NCBI RefSeq assembly: GCF_000003855.2
Contig: NW_003101670.1
Coordinates: 830,841-894,840, forward strand
Source: Blastomyces gilchristii SLH14081
Taxonomy: Eukaryota; Ascomycota; Eurotiomycetes; Onygenales; Ajellomycetaceae
Direction of reading: 5' to 3'
DNA length: 64,000 bases
Both the position numbers and the translations under genes were made by a program. The notes under the pieces are model-generated. The model made no database searches. It was not told where the DNA came from and was given only the letters and a program-made list of their open reading frames with translations. Positions 23,965-36,432 of the stretch are shown one piece after another; the stretch's first letter is position 1, and each line of letters opens with the position of its first letter.

Positions 23965-23969
23965 AATGT

Positions 23970-24486
23970 GAATATTTAGAAAATATACACTTAAAAAGTG
24001 TGATCAGAGTGAACTCTGCTACTACTTAAATAATATCAAGAATAGAATGCTGAAATTAATAATTTCTCTCATTGATTTCACAGATAAGATATGTGAAGAT
24101 AATTTTAAGAAATACAAGATTCTCTGACTTCTGATAAAAACAGATCTCACAGAGAGACTCTATTCTTATAATATCAGAAACTGAGTATTATGAAAAAGTA
24201 TTACTTTTATGTAATGCATATATACTTATTATAATGATTTATTCTCTGTATATGTAATTGAGAGTTATAGCTTTCTTACAATGCATGACTCTTTCTGAGA
24301 TACTGTCACTGATTTACAAGTCATACAGTCTCTCAGTTCAGTATACACTGAATATATATAGCTCAGTATGCTAAAGTCATGTTAATTATTATAATTTGAT
24401 ATGATGTTCACTTTTCATGAGCCATGTTTTATTTGAGAAGAGAGAGAAAGATATAACTGTTATTTTATTAAGAGAGAATGAATAAT
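23970..24486 (-). repeat. Repeat D copy 2, middle part
   Basis: The reverse complement matches 5316-5450 and 11353-11607 (D copy 1). No coding frame was recognised. It ends with AGAGAATGAATAAT (24473-24486), the target duplicated by LINE 1 (second copy at 39753-39766). Confidence 0.6.
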
Positions 24487-24979
24487 TATTATTATTATTA
24501 TTTTTCTTTAATTATAAATGTATGCAGTCAGAAACTATGATATCTACCTGAGAATTAAAAGTTCTCAGAGTTTTTCCTATATCTATAAAGTTAACTATTA
24601 TATATTCATCAATTTCACATATGTAAAATCAGAAAATTTCAGATCAGAATATAAAAACTGTTTACAAATTGCAGTATTTTAACATCTTCTGATACTTTGA
24701 AATCATTTGACAATATCATGATAAAAGAAAAGAGAATACAGTCTTAAAGATAGATACATTAAATAAATAGATAGAAAAGAATAGAAAGGAAAAAGTAAAG
24801 TAAAATAAAGAGAGACTGTAACAAAACAAATTATTAAAAGATAGTATATAGCTGTTTTAACAGGCTATATCTGATTAATTTCCTTCTCTTCATATTCAGA
24901 TATTTCTGAATTCAGTCATTTTCTTATATCTGCTTGAGTTTCCGATGGAAAGTCTATTAAGTATTTATTTCCTGTCTCA
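24487..24979 (-). other. LINE 1 3' UTR and end of ORF2
   Basis: Reverse complement of LINE 2 from about 63655 through 63990 and a little beyond the window end. It holds the last codons of ORF2 and the 3' UTR, including a block equivalent to TGCAATTTGTAAACAG. The left end is an ATT/AAT run at about 24487-24506. It stops at the B4 insertion target TCTCA (24975-24979). Confidence 0.8.
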
Positions 24980-25296
24980 TGTAAGAGGCGTACGCCGAAT
25001 AGATCAGTATAATATTAATAGGTCTTATATAACAAAGAGAAAAACATTAAAGAAGGAAAAGAAAGAGAAAGTGTGAGAATCAGTGATTAAAGTAAATATT
25101 TATACATGTATATAATAATATATCATGTATGCAGTGAAGTTTCAGAGTGGAAGAATCTATACGCGTTCATGGCAGCTGAGGATCAGTGATTGAGAATGGC
25201 TGAGAATCGGAGTGTACATTTTCAAGAATGAAGTGGTAGGAATCTGTGAAGTGTAACAGAATAGTCTATATAATTGATCAGGCACAGCTCGCTACA
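24980..25296 (-). repeat. 3' LTR of B4
   Basis: 317 bp, with fewer internal tandem units than B2 and B3. The outer left end preserves CpG (GGCGTACGCCG), while the inner right end has mutated to CAGCTCGCTACA. The minus strand carries AATGTTTTTCT. Confidence 0.85.
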
Positions 25297-28200
25297 TTAG
25301 CCTCTTCCTTCTCTAGTTGCGCATAGTTCTCATTGGTCAAGGGCCGCGGTCTTGAATAGCGCGGAACTCGGAGTCCAGGTCAGTTGATTATAGCTGACTC
25401 ATTTCACAAGATATTGTTGACTGCGGCTGTGAGATCTCTTATCAAGAATATTCTCAATCTCTTACTCAAGCTCATTATCTTCTTCTATAATATCTGACAG
25501 CTGTCAGTTAAAAGTCAGTTAAGAGAAAAATGAGTCAGTGACAGTGCAGTAAAGCAAGCTTGTATAAAAGATATTATAAATCTCTGATAATATGTTAAGA
25601 CAGTAGTTATGACTATCTAGAACTTCTATCACTTTATACTTGATATAATAATAATTCAGTGTATGAGATGAACAGATGATTCATATATTCTTAAGATTCA
25701 ATTATATTAAGTCTGCTATCTTATATTATTCAGTGAGATCTTAGTGAATATTGATTTAATTCTTTTAATCTTATTTTACAGTTGTTATGAAGATTTCTGC
25801 TCAGTCACAGATATCTTGAAGCTTTGTTACTATATTATCAGTAATCTGAATCAGACTATGAGAGTTCAGTGTGAACTGTGTGATTTCTAGAAGATTCAAT
25901 ATCTCTATATAATAACTATATATAAGAAAGAACAGGCTTATATCTGTTGAAATAACATCTTATTCATTGATAGTAATCTCTGCATATAGAAGCAGATTAT
26001 ATTAATCATTTTATAAGTAATTACAGAACTTATGAAGATAATTCTTTACAGTCTGAATTATCTGTTCTGATGTATTATCAGTCTCAGAATGATAGACAGT
26101 TAACAGACAGTATATAATCTTGAGAACTTGATAGATTCTTGTTCAGAGAGTACTTATAAATTAATAGTCTTGATCTGATATAATAGATCTTGATAACTTA
26201 TATATCTAATAAAATGATCTCTGTAAGAAGGCTTTAATAACTTGTTCAGTATTCATCTTATTACAAGATATTAATATTATATCTTTACTTAATCAGTTAA
26301 TAATAACTAGAATATTCTTACAACTCTTACTCTCAGATAAATTAGTAGTGAAGTTAATCACTATATTTTATCAGATTCTATCAGAGATATTAAGAGATTT
26401 TAATAGATCTTTTCTACAGTTCTTTTATAAGATAATGAAAGAATAGTGATTACAGTTTCAGATAAAGTATCTAATAATATTTAATATCTCAGATTAGTAG
26501 AACTCTTAGAAGATCATTCTATACAGTTATTCACAGTCTGAATAATCAGTTATATATAAATTATGCATCTCTTGCATTATCTGAGTGTGTAAGAGTTTGA
26601 AGTAAAAGACTCAGTATTGTTCACAGAATTATAGAGTGTTATTATCATTAATTAAATATTCTGAGATATCAGTTCTTATACATAGTTCTGAGAGAAATCA
26701 GAGTACTTCTTAATATACTGCTTCAGTGAGAGTCTGAAGAAGTTCATCAGTCTAAGCTGCTGTATATCACAGTTCATTCAGAGTAGAGAAAGTGAAGATA
26801 TCAATATCAGTCTCAGTTTAGAGAGAGAGTGTTCTAATTGAAGAAGTGTGTATAGTGTCATGAGTTGTTCTATCTTAGTTAATTAATATCTTCAGATCTA
26901 AGAGCTGATGCTCTCAGTTCATTCAGTGCATGTCTGTTATATCAGACAGTATATCATATTCTCATCATGAGAGAGCATCTGTCATCAAGTTCTGACTACT
27001 GAGATGATAGTGTATTATAAAATGAAAGTAGCTTAGAAATTCAGATCATTGTATCTATTATTCAGTCAGTTTATAGATGATTATAAAGCGCTTAAGATTC
27101 ATATAATCTGTGATTATCTTAAATTCAGAGATGCTTCAGAGTTCAGAGTCTTATTCTTCTAAATAGTATACAATTGTAAGAAGTTTCTTATTATAGATCT
27201 CATAATTGTATTCAGTGAGACTCAGTTTCTTAGATATGAAGATATATAGTTATAGAACATCTTCATTATTATATTACAATATCACTTCTTCTATTATATA
27301 GTCAGAGAAATCAGCTTCAACAACTGTTTTACAATCAGAGTTAAATATTATTAGTAGAGAGATATTGATGAATATCTTCTTTATCTGTATAAATGCAGCT
27401 TCAGTGTCTGCTGACTACTGAAATACTGAGTTCTTCTTGATAAGTTCTGTAAGTGATCTTATAATATCTGAGAAGTTTCATATAAATCACTGATAGAAGT
27501 TAGCAAATTTAATGAAGCTTTATATATCTTTCACAGTATACAGAGCTTTTCATTCAAGAATGATGAAGACTGTCTCAGAATTCATTCAAATTCTCTTATC
27601 AGCTTTTATAATAAAACTCAGATATTTAATACTCTTGACTTTAAAATCATACTTATTAATATCTATCAGTAGTTCTGCTTCTTGTAGTTATTATAATATC
27701 TTCTGTACATATTCTTGATATTTCTTTCTGAACTCATCAGTGAAGATGAGAATGTTATCAAGATATGCAGATATGAATTCATCAAGAAAATCTTGAAGTG
27801 CTCAGTTAATATACTTCTGAAATATACTGAGAGTGCTAGCTAGTCTGAAGAGAGTAACTACTTCTTTAAAGAGATTATATTATGTTTGAAATGCTGTAAG
27901 TCACTCATCTTCTTCAGTGATGTGAATCTTATGAAACATGATGATGATATCTAGTTTTATAAATCATTGAGCTTGTTCAATACAAGCTAGAGTTTCATTG
28001 ATAAGAGATAGTGAATAGTAATCTTTCTTTGTTATTCTGTTCAGTTCTTAATAGTTCACACAGAATCAGAGTTCTTCATCTGGTTTCTTTGCAAAGAGAA
28101 TAGAGGTCACAGCAGAAGAATTACTAATATATATAAATTCTTTATTTAATAGATCATTAAGTGTCTTTTAAAGAAGAAGAAGTTTATCTTGAAACATGTT

Positions 28201-28950
28201 ATAAAGAGAGTTTCATGACAGTTCAATATTCTTATCATTCTTCTTCTCTAACTTGATACTGTAATTCACTTCAGAACCTCATAAGAGAGATATATTTATA
28301 ATATTATCTTGTTAAAAGATATTTAGATATTCATGATATTGTTGAGAAAGTTTTGTATAAGAATCTATTATTGTAACACAGAATAACTTTTCTAGAGTCT
28401 TTTTAATATTAATCAGACTAGTGAAATAGATTATGACATGATTCTGCTGTCAGTAACTTCTTTTTCAGAGCATTTTATACATGTTGATAGAGATCTGTGT
28501 CAGATTCATGATCTTGTGAATATCATCTTTGTGAATTTTATCATTGTTAGAGAATATCAAGCTTCTATTTTAAGTATTTAACAAGATGTCTTGTTCAGAT
28601 AGTCACACAAGTTCTAATATAAGATTGTAATCAAGATTATCAACTTCATATATATAGACATCTTCATATTGATGTTCTCTCACATCTATGATCAACTTTA
28701 CTATGTACCGGATATAAATGTCTTTTCAGTCATTAAATTCTGTGAGAAGTTAGTGTTTTAATAAGAGAATATACTGAAGATTGTAACATCTTACAACTGA
28801 AGATTTAATCATTGTATAATGATATAGACTGCTGTCTATTATGGCTTTCATATTATACATGTTATTGATCACAGTAGATGTAAGAATCATATTTATTATT
28901 ATTTTCTCTTCAAATTGTTGTTATCTGACCTCTTCAAGCTTCTGTTTACA
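25297..28950 (-). pseudogene. B4 pol: PR, RT, RNase H, integrase, chromodomain (broken)
   Basis: Right to left: protease relic MIDSSL near 28815-28840, RT with YLDN at 27754-27765, RNase H, integrase, then a well preserved chromodomain-like end at about 25450-25300. That end reads QYLVK, stop, VSYNQLTWTPSS; the stop stands at the conserved Trp of KW. It then runs ALFKTAALDQ and stops at another expected Trp. The last 120 bp are GC-rich compared with the rest of the element. The chromodomain suggests targeting to heterochromatin, in line with the nested insertions here. Confidence 0.8.
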
Positions 28951-30141
28951 AATTTGAATAGAAGCGAATCTTTTCCCTGTTTCATCAGAGTATTCTCATA
29001 ATTATCTTCTGAATCTTTCTTCACTGCAATGTGATTGATATGAACAGACACTGATTCATTCTTTGAGTGAGAAGATACATAGACTGATTAATAGTTGAAA
29101 GTAATTCTGATCAGTTACAGTTGATACATACTTCTTATTAATATCAATTGACAACTTCTTCAGAAGTGATCTCAGAAACTCAGAAGTCTGTTTAAACAGT
29201 GAAGACTCTTGCTTATGTATAGATATTCAAGTCTACTCAATTCATAGCATCTGTATCATTGTTATTCTTCAGTGCGGGTGTATAAGTAACTGAGTTATTT
29301 CTCAGTGCAGGTGTATAAATATAACATCTTCTATTACTGTTCTGTATACTCTTAAGCTTGATAAGAGAGTCATTCAATGTCTGAAGTTGTACACAGAAAC
29401 CTTCATAAGTCTGGTCTTTGTCTATGCTTACAAGAGTCTGTAAGAGTTCAAAAGTTAATGTCTTCTTAAGTATACTAATCTTCATTCAATTCTCTTAAGA
29501 TTGATCACCTGCTTCCAGAATCTTGATATCATAGTCAGAAATAAATGTTGTAAGAGAAGTGTTTCTCTGTCAGACACTCTGTAACTAATCTAATACTTTC
29601 TATTACATGATAGTGTCTTGAAACAGAATATCAAGATATTTGATAATATTATCAGATATTCATAACACTAGTTCACATACTTTTATTTATGAATGAAACT
29701 TCTATTTCATATAATTCTTTAATCATTCATTGATATATCAATCTTGATTGATTAGCAAACTAATAACATCTTTATTTATACTCAGTCTTATAAGCATTTC
29801 CATTCTTCATGATAAGTAGAGAGTGAGATCAGAGATATTGAAATATATAAGAGCACTCAAGTATTCTTTCAGTGCTTGTATATTCAATTCTGTAGATGTT
29901 GAAATTGCATGAGTTTCTTGTTGAGTTAATTGTTGAATTTTCTTGTATTGAAGTTGTTAAGTTGCATGTAGATTAACTATCTGTTACTGTTGTAATTTCA
30001 ACATTGCTTAAAGTCACTGTGATATTACTTCTATACTCACATTTAAGAGTTCTCTTATATTATTATTAGATATGATTATATTGTTTATCAGATATAGAAT
30101 ATCTATAATATCTGAGAAAGTGTAATTGTATGAATATCTCA
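28951..30141 (-). pseudogene. B4 gag (broken, interrupted by element C)
   Basis: An 82-codon open stretch at 29485-29237 (minus) starts MKISILKKTLTFELLQTL and is homologous to B1 and B3 Gag. It ends with a repeated block around TPALRNN and TPALKNN. The zinc knuckle is degraded. Element C inserted at TATAT (30142-30146, repeated 37945-37949), splitting the 5' gag/leader part (37950-38139) from the rest. Confidence 0.65.
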
Positions 30142-30146
30142 TATAT

Positions 30147-30679
30147 TGTCACGCTCCCGGCCGCGCCAAGGCCCCGTTGCGGTTCCATACGGCCCATCGC
30201 TTCCATGCGGATGATTTCATCCCGTCTGAACCGGTTTCCAACCTCTCTATGACATCATTCAGATATATCATAGAAAGATCTGATTGATGAATATGAGAAC
30301 CTCACTTCTATACAAGGTCAGCAGATTACTTTTCCTTGACAGTGAGATGCTGCTGAGGTATCACTTCAGCTATTCTTGCTTATGAAATGAGAGAAGATAT
30401 TCACTCATTATCTATATAGAATAGCTAGATACTGACTCCTTATAAAAGAAGCCAGTGATTTGTTTTTTCTTCTACTGAAATATATATAAGAGTTACTGCA
30501 TGTCTTATACAATTTTCTTAGTATACTAAGTATCATATCTGTGATATTCTTGCAATAACCCTGTAGCCTATAAGCTCACTATTCAAGCAAGATAGTCAAG
30601 CTCACTTATACAGCTTCTCAAACAACTATCTCTACATAATATTACTGACTAGTCACTGCTTCAGTTTCATCATATTACA
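30147..30679 (+). repeat. 5' LTR of C
   Basis: 533 bp, TGTCACGCTCCCGG to ATATTACA. The first 105 bp keep CpG and CC/GG; the 3' LTR has T or A at most of these sites. Its own inner end is mutated (TTTCATCATATTACA against TTCCGCCATGTTACA in the 3' LTR). Confidence 0.92.
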
Positions 30680-31760
30680 ATTCAAATCACTCAATCTGAT
30701 TATAAGTTTGAATCAGTTGAGCTCTAACAGACTGATATGATCTTATACACTCATACTGAGACTAATCTGACCTCACTCTCTGAGAGAAACACTACACTGT
30801 CTTCTAGAGTGTGTACATCTCTACTTCAGCAGGAATCTGAGATTTCTGAATCTGCTGCACATTTTGACATGGGCTCTTCAACTGCTCTGTCACTGTCACA
30901 GTCTCTACACACCTACATCTATTATGGAGATAGAGAGATTAAGATTGAAGATTCTTTAAGATACAAGGGAAATATCTTATCTGAATTTCACAGCTTTACT
31001 CATACTCTTGAACAGAAATTTCATCTTAATCTGAGCTAGTATAATACTCATAAGATATAAGTAATATACACTGTCAATCTTCTTGAAGGCATCTCTGTGA
31101 CTACTTGAGTTATCAAGAAGAGAGAGCTTGAGTATACTACTACTACTATAACTTAGAAAGAATTCAAGAACTTTCTACTGAATTAAATTGAAGATTATCA
31201 TAATTACTGCTTCACAGTGATGCAGTGATTCAACTCATTACATTAATAAGATAATGAGAATTCTTTCAATTTCAGTATAAGATTTGAAGAATATTGAGAG
31301 AAATTGACTGATGATTTGAATCAATTAAAAACACAGCTTTATCTCATGAAGCTGACTTACAAGGTGCAGATAATAATATTATAATATCAGAGTTCATCAA
31401 TTAATTACACTGAGCTTGTCAACCTGGCTTTCTGAATCTATTTGAATAATTAATTCTTTAAGAAAAAGATTAACAAGACTTCTTCTAAGCAATTCACAAT
31501 GAGATCTAAACAGTACTGTGACAGCTTCAGTGCAGAGAAAGTAAAGAAGAATTTCAAGTATTCTGATTCTTCACTCACTGTGAAGAAATATTAAAAAAGA
31601 TTTGATAAAGATCTCTGTTTCAACTGCAGAGCTGATGAATACTATATCAGTGATTATAAGAAGCTGAAGAAGAGAAGAAATTAAGAAAATATCTTCTCAA
31701 AGTTAACTTCTCTTCTGACAAATGTATTCATAGAAGATAAAGAAGAGAAAGAAATGAAGA
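30680..31760 (+). pseudogene. C gag (broken), 5' part well preserved
   Basis: A 100-codon open stretch at 30737-31039 starts MILYTHTETNLTSLSERN and ends FTHTLEQKFHLNLS; it is probably the Gag N-terminus or leader. Later, at 31616-31658, a nucleocapsid knuckle relic reads CFNCRADEYYISDY. His and the last Cys have become Tyr (CAC to TAC, TGT to TAT), both C-to-T type changes. A basic tail follows. TGA and TAA codons break the middle. Confidence 0.7.
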
Positions 31761-33230
31761 ATTGATAATTCTCATATCTCTGAGTTCATATTATAATTAC
31801 AATGTATATTCTGAATGAGAAGATATCAGTGAGATGTCTACTTAACTTCAGAGTGAATACTAATTTCATATTCTATTTCTTTTCTTTAATGAAGAGTTGA
31901 AAGAAGATAGATCTGTCAGACTATACAAAATTTACTGATAAAATAAAATGTCATCATTTTGACATAATTCAAGTGAAGTGTGTGATCACAGACTCAGAAG
32001 AAATCTTTAAGAAGAGCAGTCTGCTTCTTCACACAGTTAATATTATAGATAAGAATGTCATTCTAGATCTTCTGTGATTGAGAGAAAACAATTCTCTCAT
32101 TGACTGAGTCACTCAGGTGTGACAGTATCATCTCATTAATAAAGAGACAGTGATAGAGACATCTGAAGAGTTTCATTGAAAGAATCTTGAGAAAAAGATT
32201 GAGTCAATATACTGCATAGCAGATGATTGAGACTTAAGAACAGATAAAGAAGTCATCATTCTCACTACAAGATTAGCAGCAGTATCTGTTATTAAAGATG
32301 AATGTATATGATATCTCTTTACAGATTTTAAGAATGTCTTTTCAGAAAGAGAAGCAGTGAAGTTTTCTAATATCAAGATATAATATAAGATTCATCTTGA
32401 AGATGATGTAACAGCACTGTACAGACCTCTTTATAACTTGTCTGTAAAGAAATTGAATGTTCTGCATAAATATCTTGAAGAAGCATAATTAAAGAACTGA
32501 ATATATTCATCAAAGAGTTCAGCAGAGACATCTATACTCTTTATACTCAAGAAGAATGATAGACTACATCTATGTATAGACTACAGAGGTCTTAATAAGA
32601 TGACAGTTAAGAATTACTATTTATTACTGTTAATTAACAAGATGATTGATCAATTATCTGAAGCAAAGATGTTCTCAAAGATTGATATACAGAATATCTA
32701 TCATAGAATCAGAGTTAATAAAGATAATATTTGAAAAACAGCTTTTTATATCAAGTACAGCAATTTTAAATATCTTGTTTTATGTTTTAATCTTTTAATA
32801 CTTCAGTCATCTTTCAGATCTATATAAATAAGACACTGTAGAGCCTTGTCAACATCTTCTGCATAGTATATCTGAATAACATTCTAATGTTCTCAAAATC
32901 AGAGAAAGAACATGATACTCATGTTCAAGAAGTGTTGAGTCACTTGAGACAGTATCAACTCTATATAAACACTGAAAATTACTCATTTTACATGCAGGAG
33001 ATTGATTTCTTAGATTATATTATTGAGATGAATGGCATTTCAATGAACAGAAGTCAGGTCTCTGTCATTGAGAACTGGTCAGTGCTGTGAATGTATCACA
33101 AAATGCAGGTATTTCTAGAATTTATGAATTTCTATAGATGATTCATCTATGCATATTCACAGATTACTGCTTCTCTTACAGATCTGTTAAAGAGAAGTGT
33201 GAAAGACAGAAAAACAGAACTGTTTATTCT
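31761..33230 (+). pseudogene. C protease and reverse transcriptase (broken)
   Basis: The RT is clear. LFILKKNDRLHLCIDYRGLN lies at about 32535-32595, MIDQLSEAKMFSKIDIQ at about 32640-32690, and the catalytic loop YLNNILMFS begins at 32869 (family YLDD; both Asp changed to Asn). After it an open stretch 32887-33090 carries the palm/thumb end (EIDFLDYIIEMNGISM), then the FMNFYR-like connection. A protease motif was not securely found between 31800 and 32100. Stops elsewhere coincide with expected Trp (NI, stop, KTAF for EWKTAF). Confidence 0.85.
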
Positions 33231-33830
33231 CACTTAAGATGTTATACAGACATTTGTAGAATTGAAACAAGCTTTTACAGATATTACAATACTGAATCAC
33301 TTTAATTCTAACTTATTCAGTCAGTGTGAGACTGATGTATTCAGGAATGAGATCTGTGAAATCTTTTTACAGTTAACATCAGAGATCTTTCAACATTGAA
33401 AGAATCAGAGAATAATTATCTCTGAGAAAATAGATAATGAATTATCTGTGAAAGAAGACTTTTTCACAGAGTCTATAAGACACTGTGAATGAAGATCAGT
33501 GATCTTCTTCTTCAAGAAGTTATTACTCATGCAGAGAAGATATGATACTCATGATCAGAAGATGTTAGTAATTATTAAATTCTTTAAGATCTGATGACAT
33601 TATCTTCAGAGTAGTAAGTATTCAGTGTAAGTTCTCACTGATTATATAAATCTGTATTACTTCTTGATAACAAAGAGCTTGACAGAATATCAAGCCAGGT
33701 GAACAGAGCTGCTTTTGAACTATGATTTCTATATCTGATACTGTTCAGGTCAGCTTAATCCTGCTAATATACTGTCTAGATAACTCAATTATAATATTAT
33801 TAATACAGAGAAGAATTCTATAAAAGAAGC
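33231..33830 (+). pseudogene. C RNase H (broken)
   Basis: The segment after the RT connection corresponds by position to RNase H. A catalytic first-Asp block is visible near 33318 (QCETDVF, for ETDASD-like). YDTHDQKMLVIIKFF near 33540-33585 matches the usual YDKEL-AIV helix. SVLTDY-NLYYF near 33629-33665 matches the TDHKNLxYF block (His changed to Tyr). Broken by TGA codons. Confidence 0.75.
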
Positions 33831-34199
33831 TCTGTTATCACTGCAGAAGAAGCTGACTGTAGAGAGTTAAGATTCTCTGAAGCTCAGAAACAGCATCAGT
33901 AAGACAGCTGTGTGACTCAGTATAGAAGATGAAAGAAAACCTGAGTTCTTGCAGAGAACTGACACTGAAGATCATGAGCTTCTCATGTTATATCTTACAA
34001 TCATTGAATTGATAAAGAATGAAACAGTCTACAATCTTTCAATCTGACTACTTTTGAAATTCATTGATAAGTTATAGAAGAGAAACATCTCTACTGCAGC
34101 TTGAATTCAGAAGTTGAAGAAGAAAGAATTCAGTTTGAACTTGAAAGAGACAGGCTCTGAGTGAGATAATACTGCTAAGAAACTAAGTTACTGATAACT

Positions 34200-35140
34200 A
34201 GAAGAATGTGAACTTCTACTGCTGAATAATTCAGTCTTCATCTCTCATAGCAGAGTGATGCATCAGAAGTTATTGAGAATTCATCATAATAATTTCTATA
34301 TAGAACACTTCAGATTAGAGAAGACTGAGAAGTTTCTAAAATATAAATACATTTAAGACAAGCTTCAGACAGATGTCAAAGAGTATGTTAAAACTTATAA
34401 TATTTATCAAAGAATAAAGATTCTGTGATATAAGTAATACAGCAAGTTAGTGTCACTATCTGTTTCAAAGAACTCATGATAGAATCTATCAATGAATTTC
34501 ATAGTTGACCTGCTGAAGTTAATAAGAGTCAAAGAATATAACTTAATTTTAATCATTGTTGATCACTTCATGAAGATGACTAGATATATTTCTACTTATA
34601 AAAAGATTAAAGTCTCTGAATTAACTGACCTGTTTTTAAATATTATTATTTATAATCACAGTGCTCTGAAATTATTAATAATAGATTGAGAATCTCTCTT
34701 CATCAGCAAATACTAATCAGCTTTTTACTATTATCTTATAATAAGACATCTTCTCAGTATTACATTTCATCTGCAGACAGATGATCAGACTGAATACCAG
34801 AATCAGATACTAGAACAGCATCTTCAAGTGTTCTATTTATATTATCAGAATGATTGACTCAAACATCTTCTAATTACTGAATTCATATATAACAATGTAA
34901 AGAATGTAATCTTAAAGATATCTTCTTTCTATACTTATTATAAATATAATTCTTCATTACTCAGTGACAGCATGAACAACATTTTAAAGAGAGAGATAGA
35001 CAGTCAGAATATTGAACAGATACAGAGAACAGAGTATCTCTCAGTATCAGAAGTAAAAGTAAGATTAAAACTTTTGAATAAAATCTATAAGAAGACAGTG
35101 AAAAGCATTCACTGCACTCAGAAGTAATAGATAAAATACT
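34200..35140 (+). pseudogene. C integrase (broken)
   Basis: Near 34260-34330 the frame reads HQKLLRIHHNNFYIEHF, the HHCC finger start, with a C-containing partner degraded near 34390. The catalytic core has MNFIVDLLKLIRVKEYNLI (first Asp, 34492), IIVDHFMKMTRYI, LLIID, stop, ESLFISKY (second Asp, about 34676) and HLQTDDQTEYQNQILEQHLQ (about 34770-34830, preceding the catalytic Glu region). The 65-codon open stretch 34492-34689 is this core. Only a few stops; recognition is firm. Confidence 0.88.
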
Positions 35141-35600
35141 ATAATTAAAAATATCTTTCAATGAAGTTCTTAATAGAGAATCAAGTGCTACTTTCAGCAA
35201 AGAATATCAAGATAACAAGATTATATAACAAGCTCAGTGAGTAGTGACTAGAATCTTTCTCAGTAATAAGAGTGATAAGTAAGCAGATATACAAGTTAAA
35301 ATTATTCACAGAATTGAAATCAATTCATTCTATTTTTCACATTTTCTATTTAAAGCTCTATAAGCAACATCTCAGAGCAGAGCTGTCTCAGTCAAATGAT
35401 ATTAAGATTAAGAGTGATACTGAATATCTTATAAAGAAAATATTGAATAAGTAAATATATTACAGCAAGCTTCAATATCTTGTAAAATAAGAAGATTATT
35501 CATTATCAGAGAATTCATGAGAATCACTTAAGTATTTGAAAAATACTGAGAAAGAGATTGCAAGCTATGAGACAGCTAGTAGAGACTATCTCATTACATG
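35141..35600 (+). pseudogene. C integrase C-terminal region and chromodomain (broken)
   Basis: After a VLLSAKNIKITRLYNKLSE block (about 35185-35240, the GPY/F-type segment) the frame reads KQIYKLKLFTELKSIHSIFH (35281-35340). The chromodomain follows at about 35410-35560: EYLIKKILNK, stop, IYYSKLQYLVK, stop, EDYSLSENS, stop, ESLKYL. This fits Y-V-IL--R--LQYLVKW-GY-SE-SWEP--L, with the stops at the two expected Trp codons and one Arg/Gln position. It identifies C as a chromovirus. Confidence 0.88.
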
Positions 35601-36432
35601 TCAGAGATATTAAGTAAGAAATACTGCTTAAGATATCTCATTTTTTCTTAAAGAGTTTTTAGAGATAATCTCATGATAATAAGCTGATATCTTATAAGCT
35701 CTGTAGCACTCTTCTTCTATTTTCTCTTAAAGAGATTTTTTAGAAGTTTAATGAGACTATATAAGTGTAAAATTCCTGAAGCAGTTAATAAGAAAAGAAA
35801 GAAATATTTAAAATTAATAAAAAAGATTGATATTATTAATCTGCAGACTGCTGCTATTCTAATGAGACTACAGCTCACTGAAAAAGTAAAAAGAAGAAAC
35901 TTCAGAATCTACTCATCAATAATCACACTCTTATCAAACTCATTCTTTATTATTAGAGTCTTCAATATCAGTATCTTTATCTGTCAAGAAGTTAGTACTA
36001 CAGCACTGCAGAGAAGCATGCTGTAGAAGAATATAAGAGATACTTAAAGTATTAACTTATTAATTTATAAAGTATCTCAGTTATCTACTTCAATTGAAGT
36101 GAGATTCTCTTCAATCAGTGATTGATCTCTATAACACTTTCAACAGCAGTACTGACTGATCTCTTCTTAAGATTAGTTATTCTGAGATGTTTTTTCATCT
36201 CAGAGATTCACACTTTCATCTTCTTTTATAGATAAGTAAAAGAGATCTTCTCAGTCTTGATAAAATTCATCAATACTTAAAGCTCTGACATTCTCACTCT
36301 GTACTGCTTAAGTATCTGAGCTCCTTGTCAGAGCTGATACAACATCTTCTTGTAGAGTAGATAATACTTACAGAGAGATAGAAGTTATTATTACAGATGT
36401 AACAGAAATAACAGAAGTGAGAGAAGAGATAG
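35601..36432 (+). other. Post-pol region of C, broken sequence
   Basis: About 830 bp between the chromodomain and the preserved segment. A 91-codon open stretch at 35751-36026 (MRLYKCKIPEAVNKKRKKYL, Lys/Arg-rich start) may be part of an additional frame. I do not recognise it. Standard Gypsy elements end soon after the chromodomain, so this is extra sequence. Confidence 0.45.
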
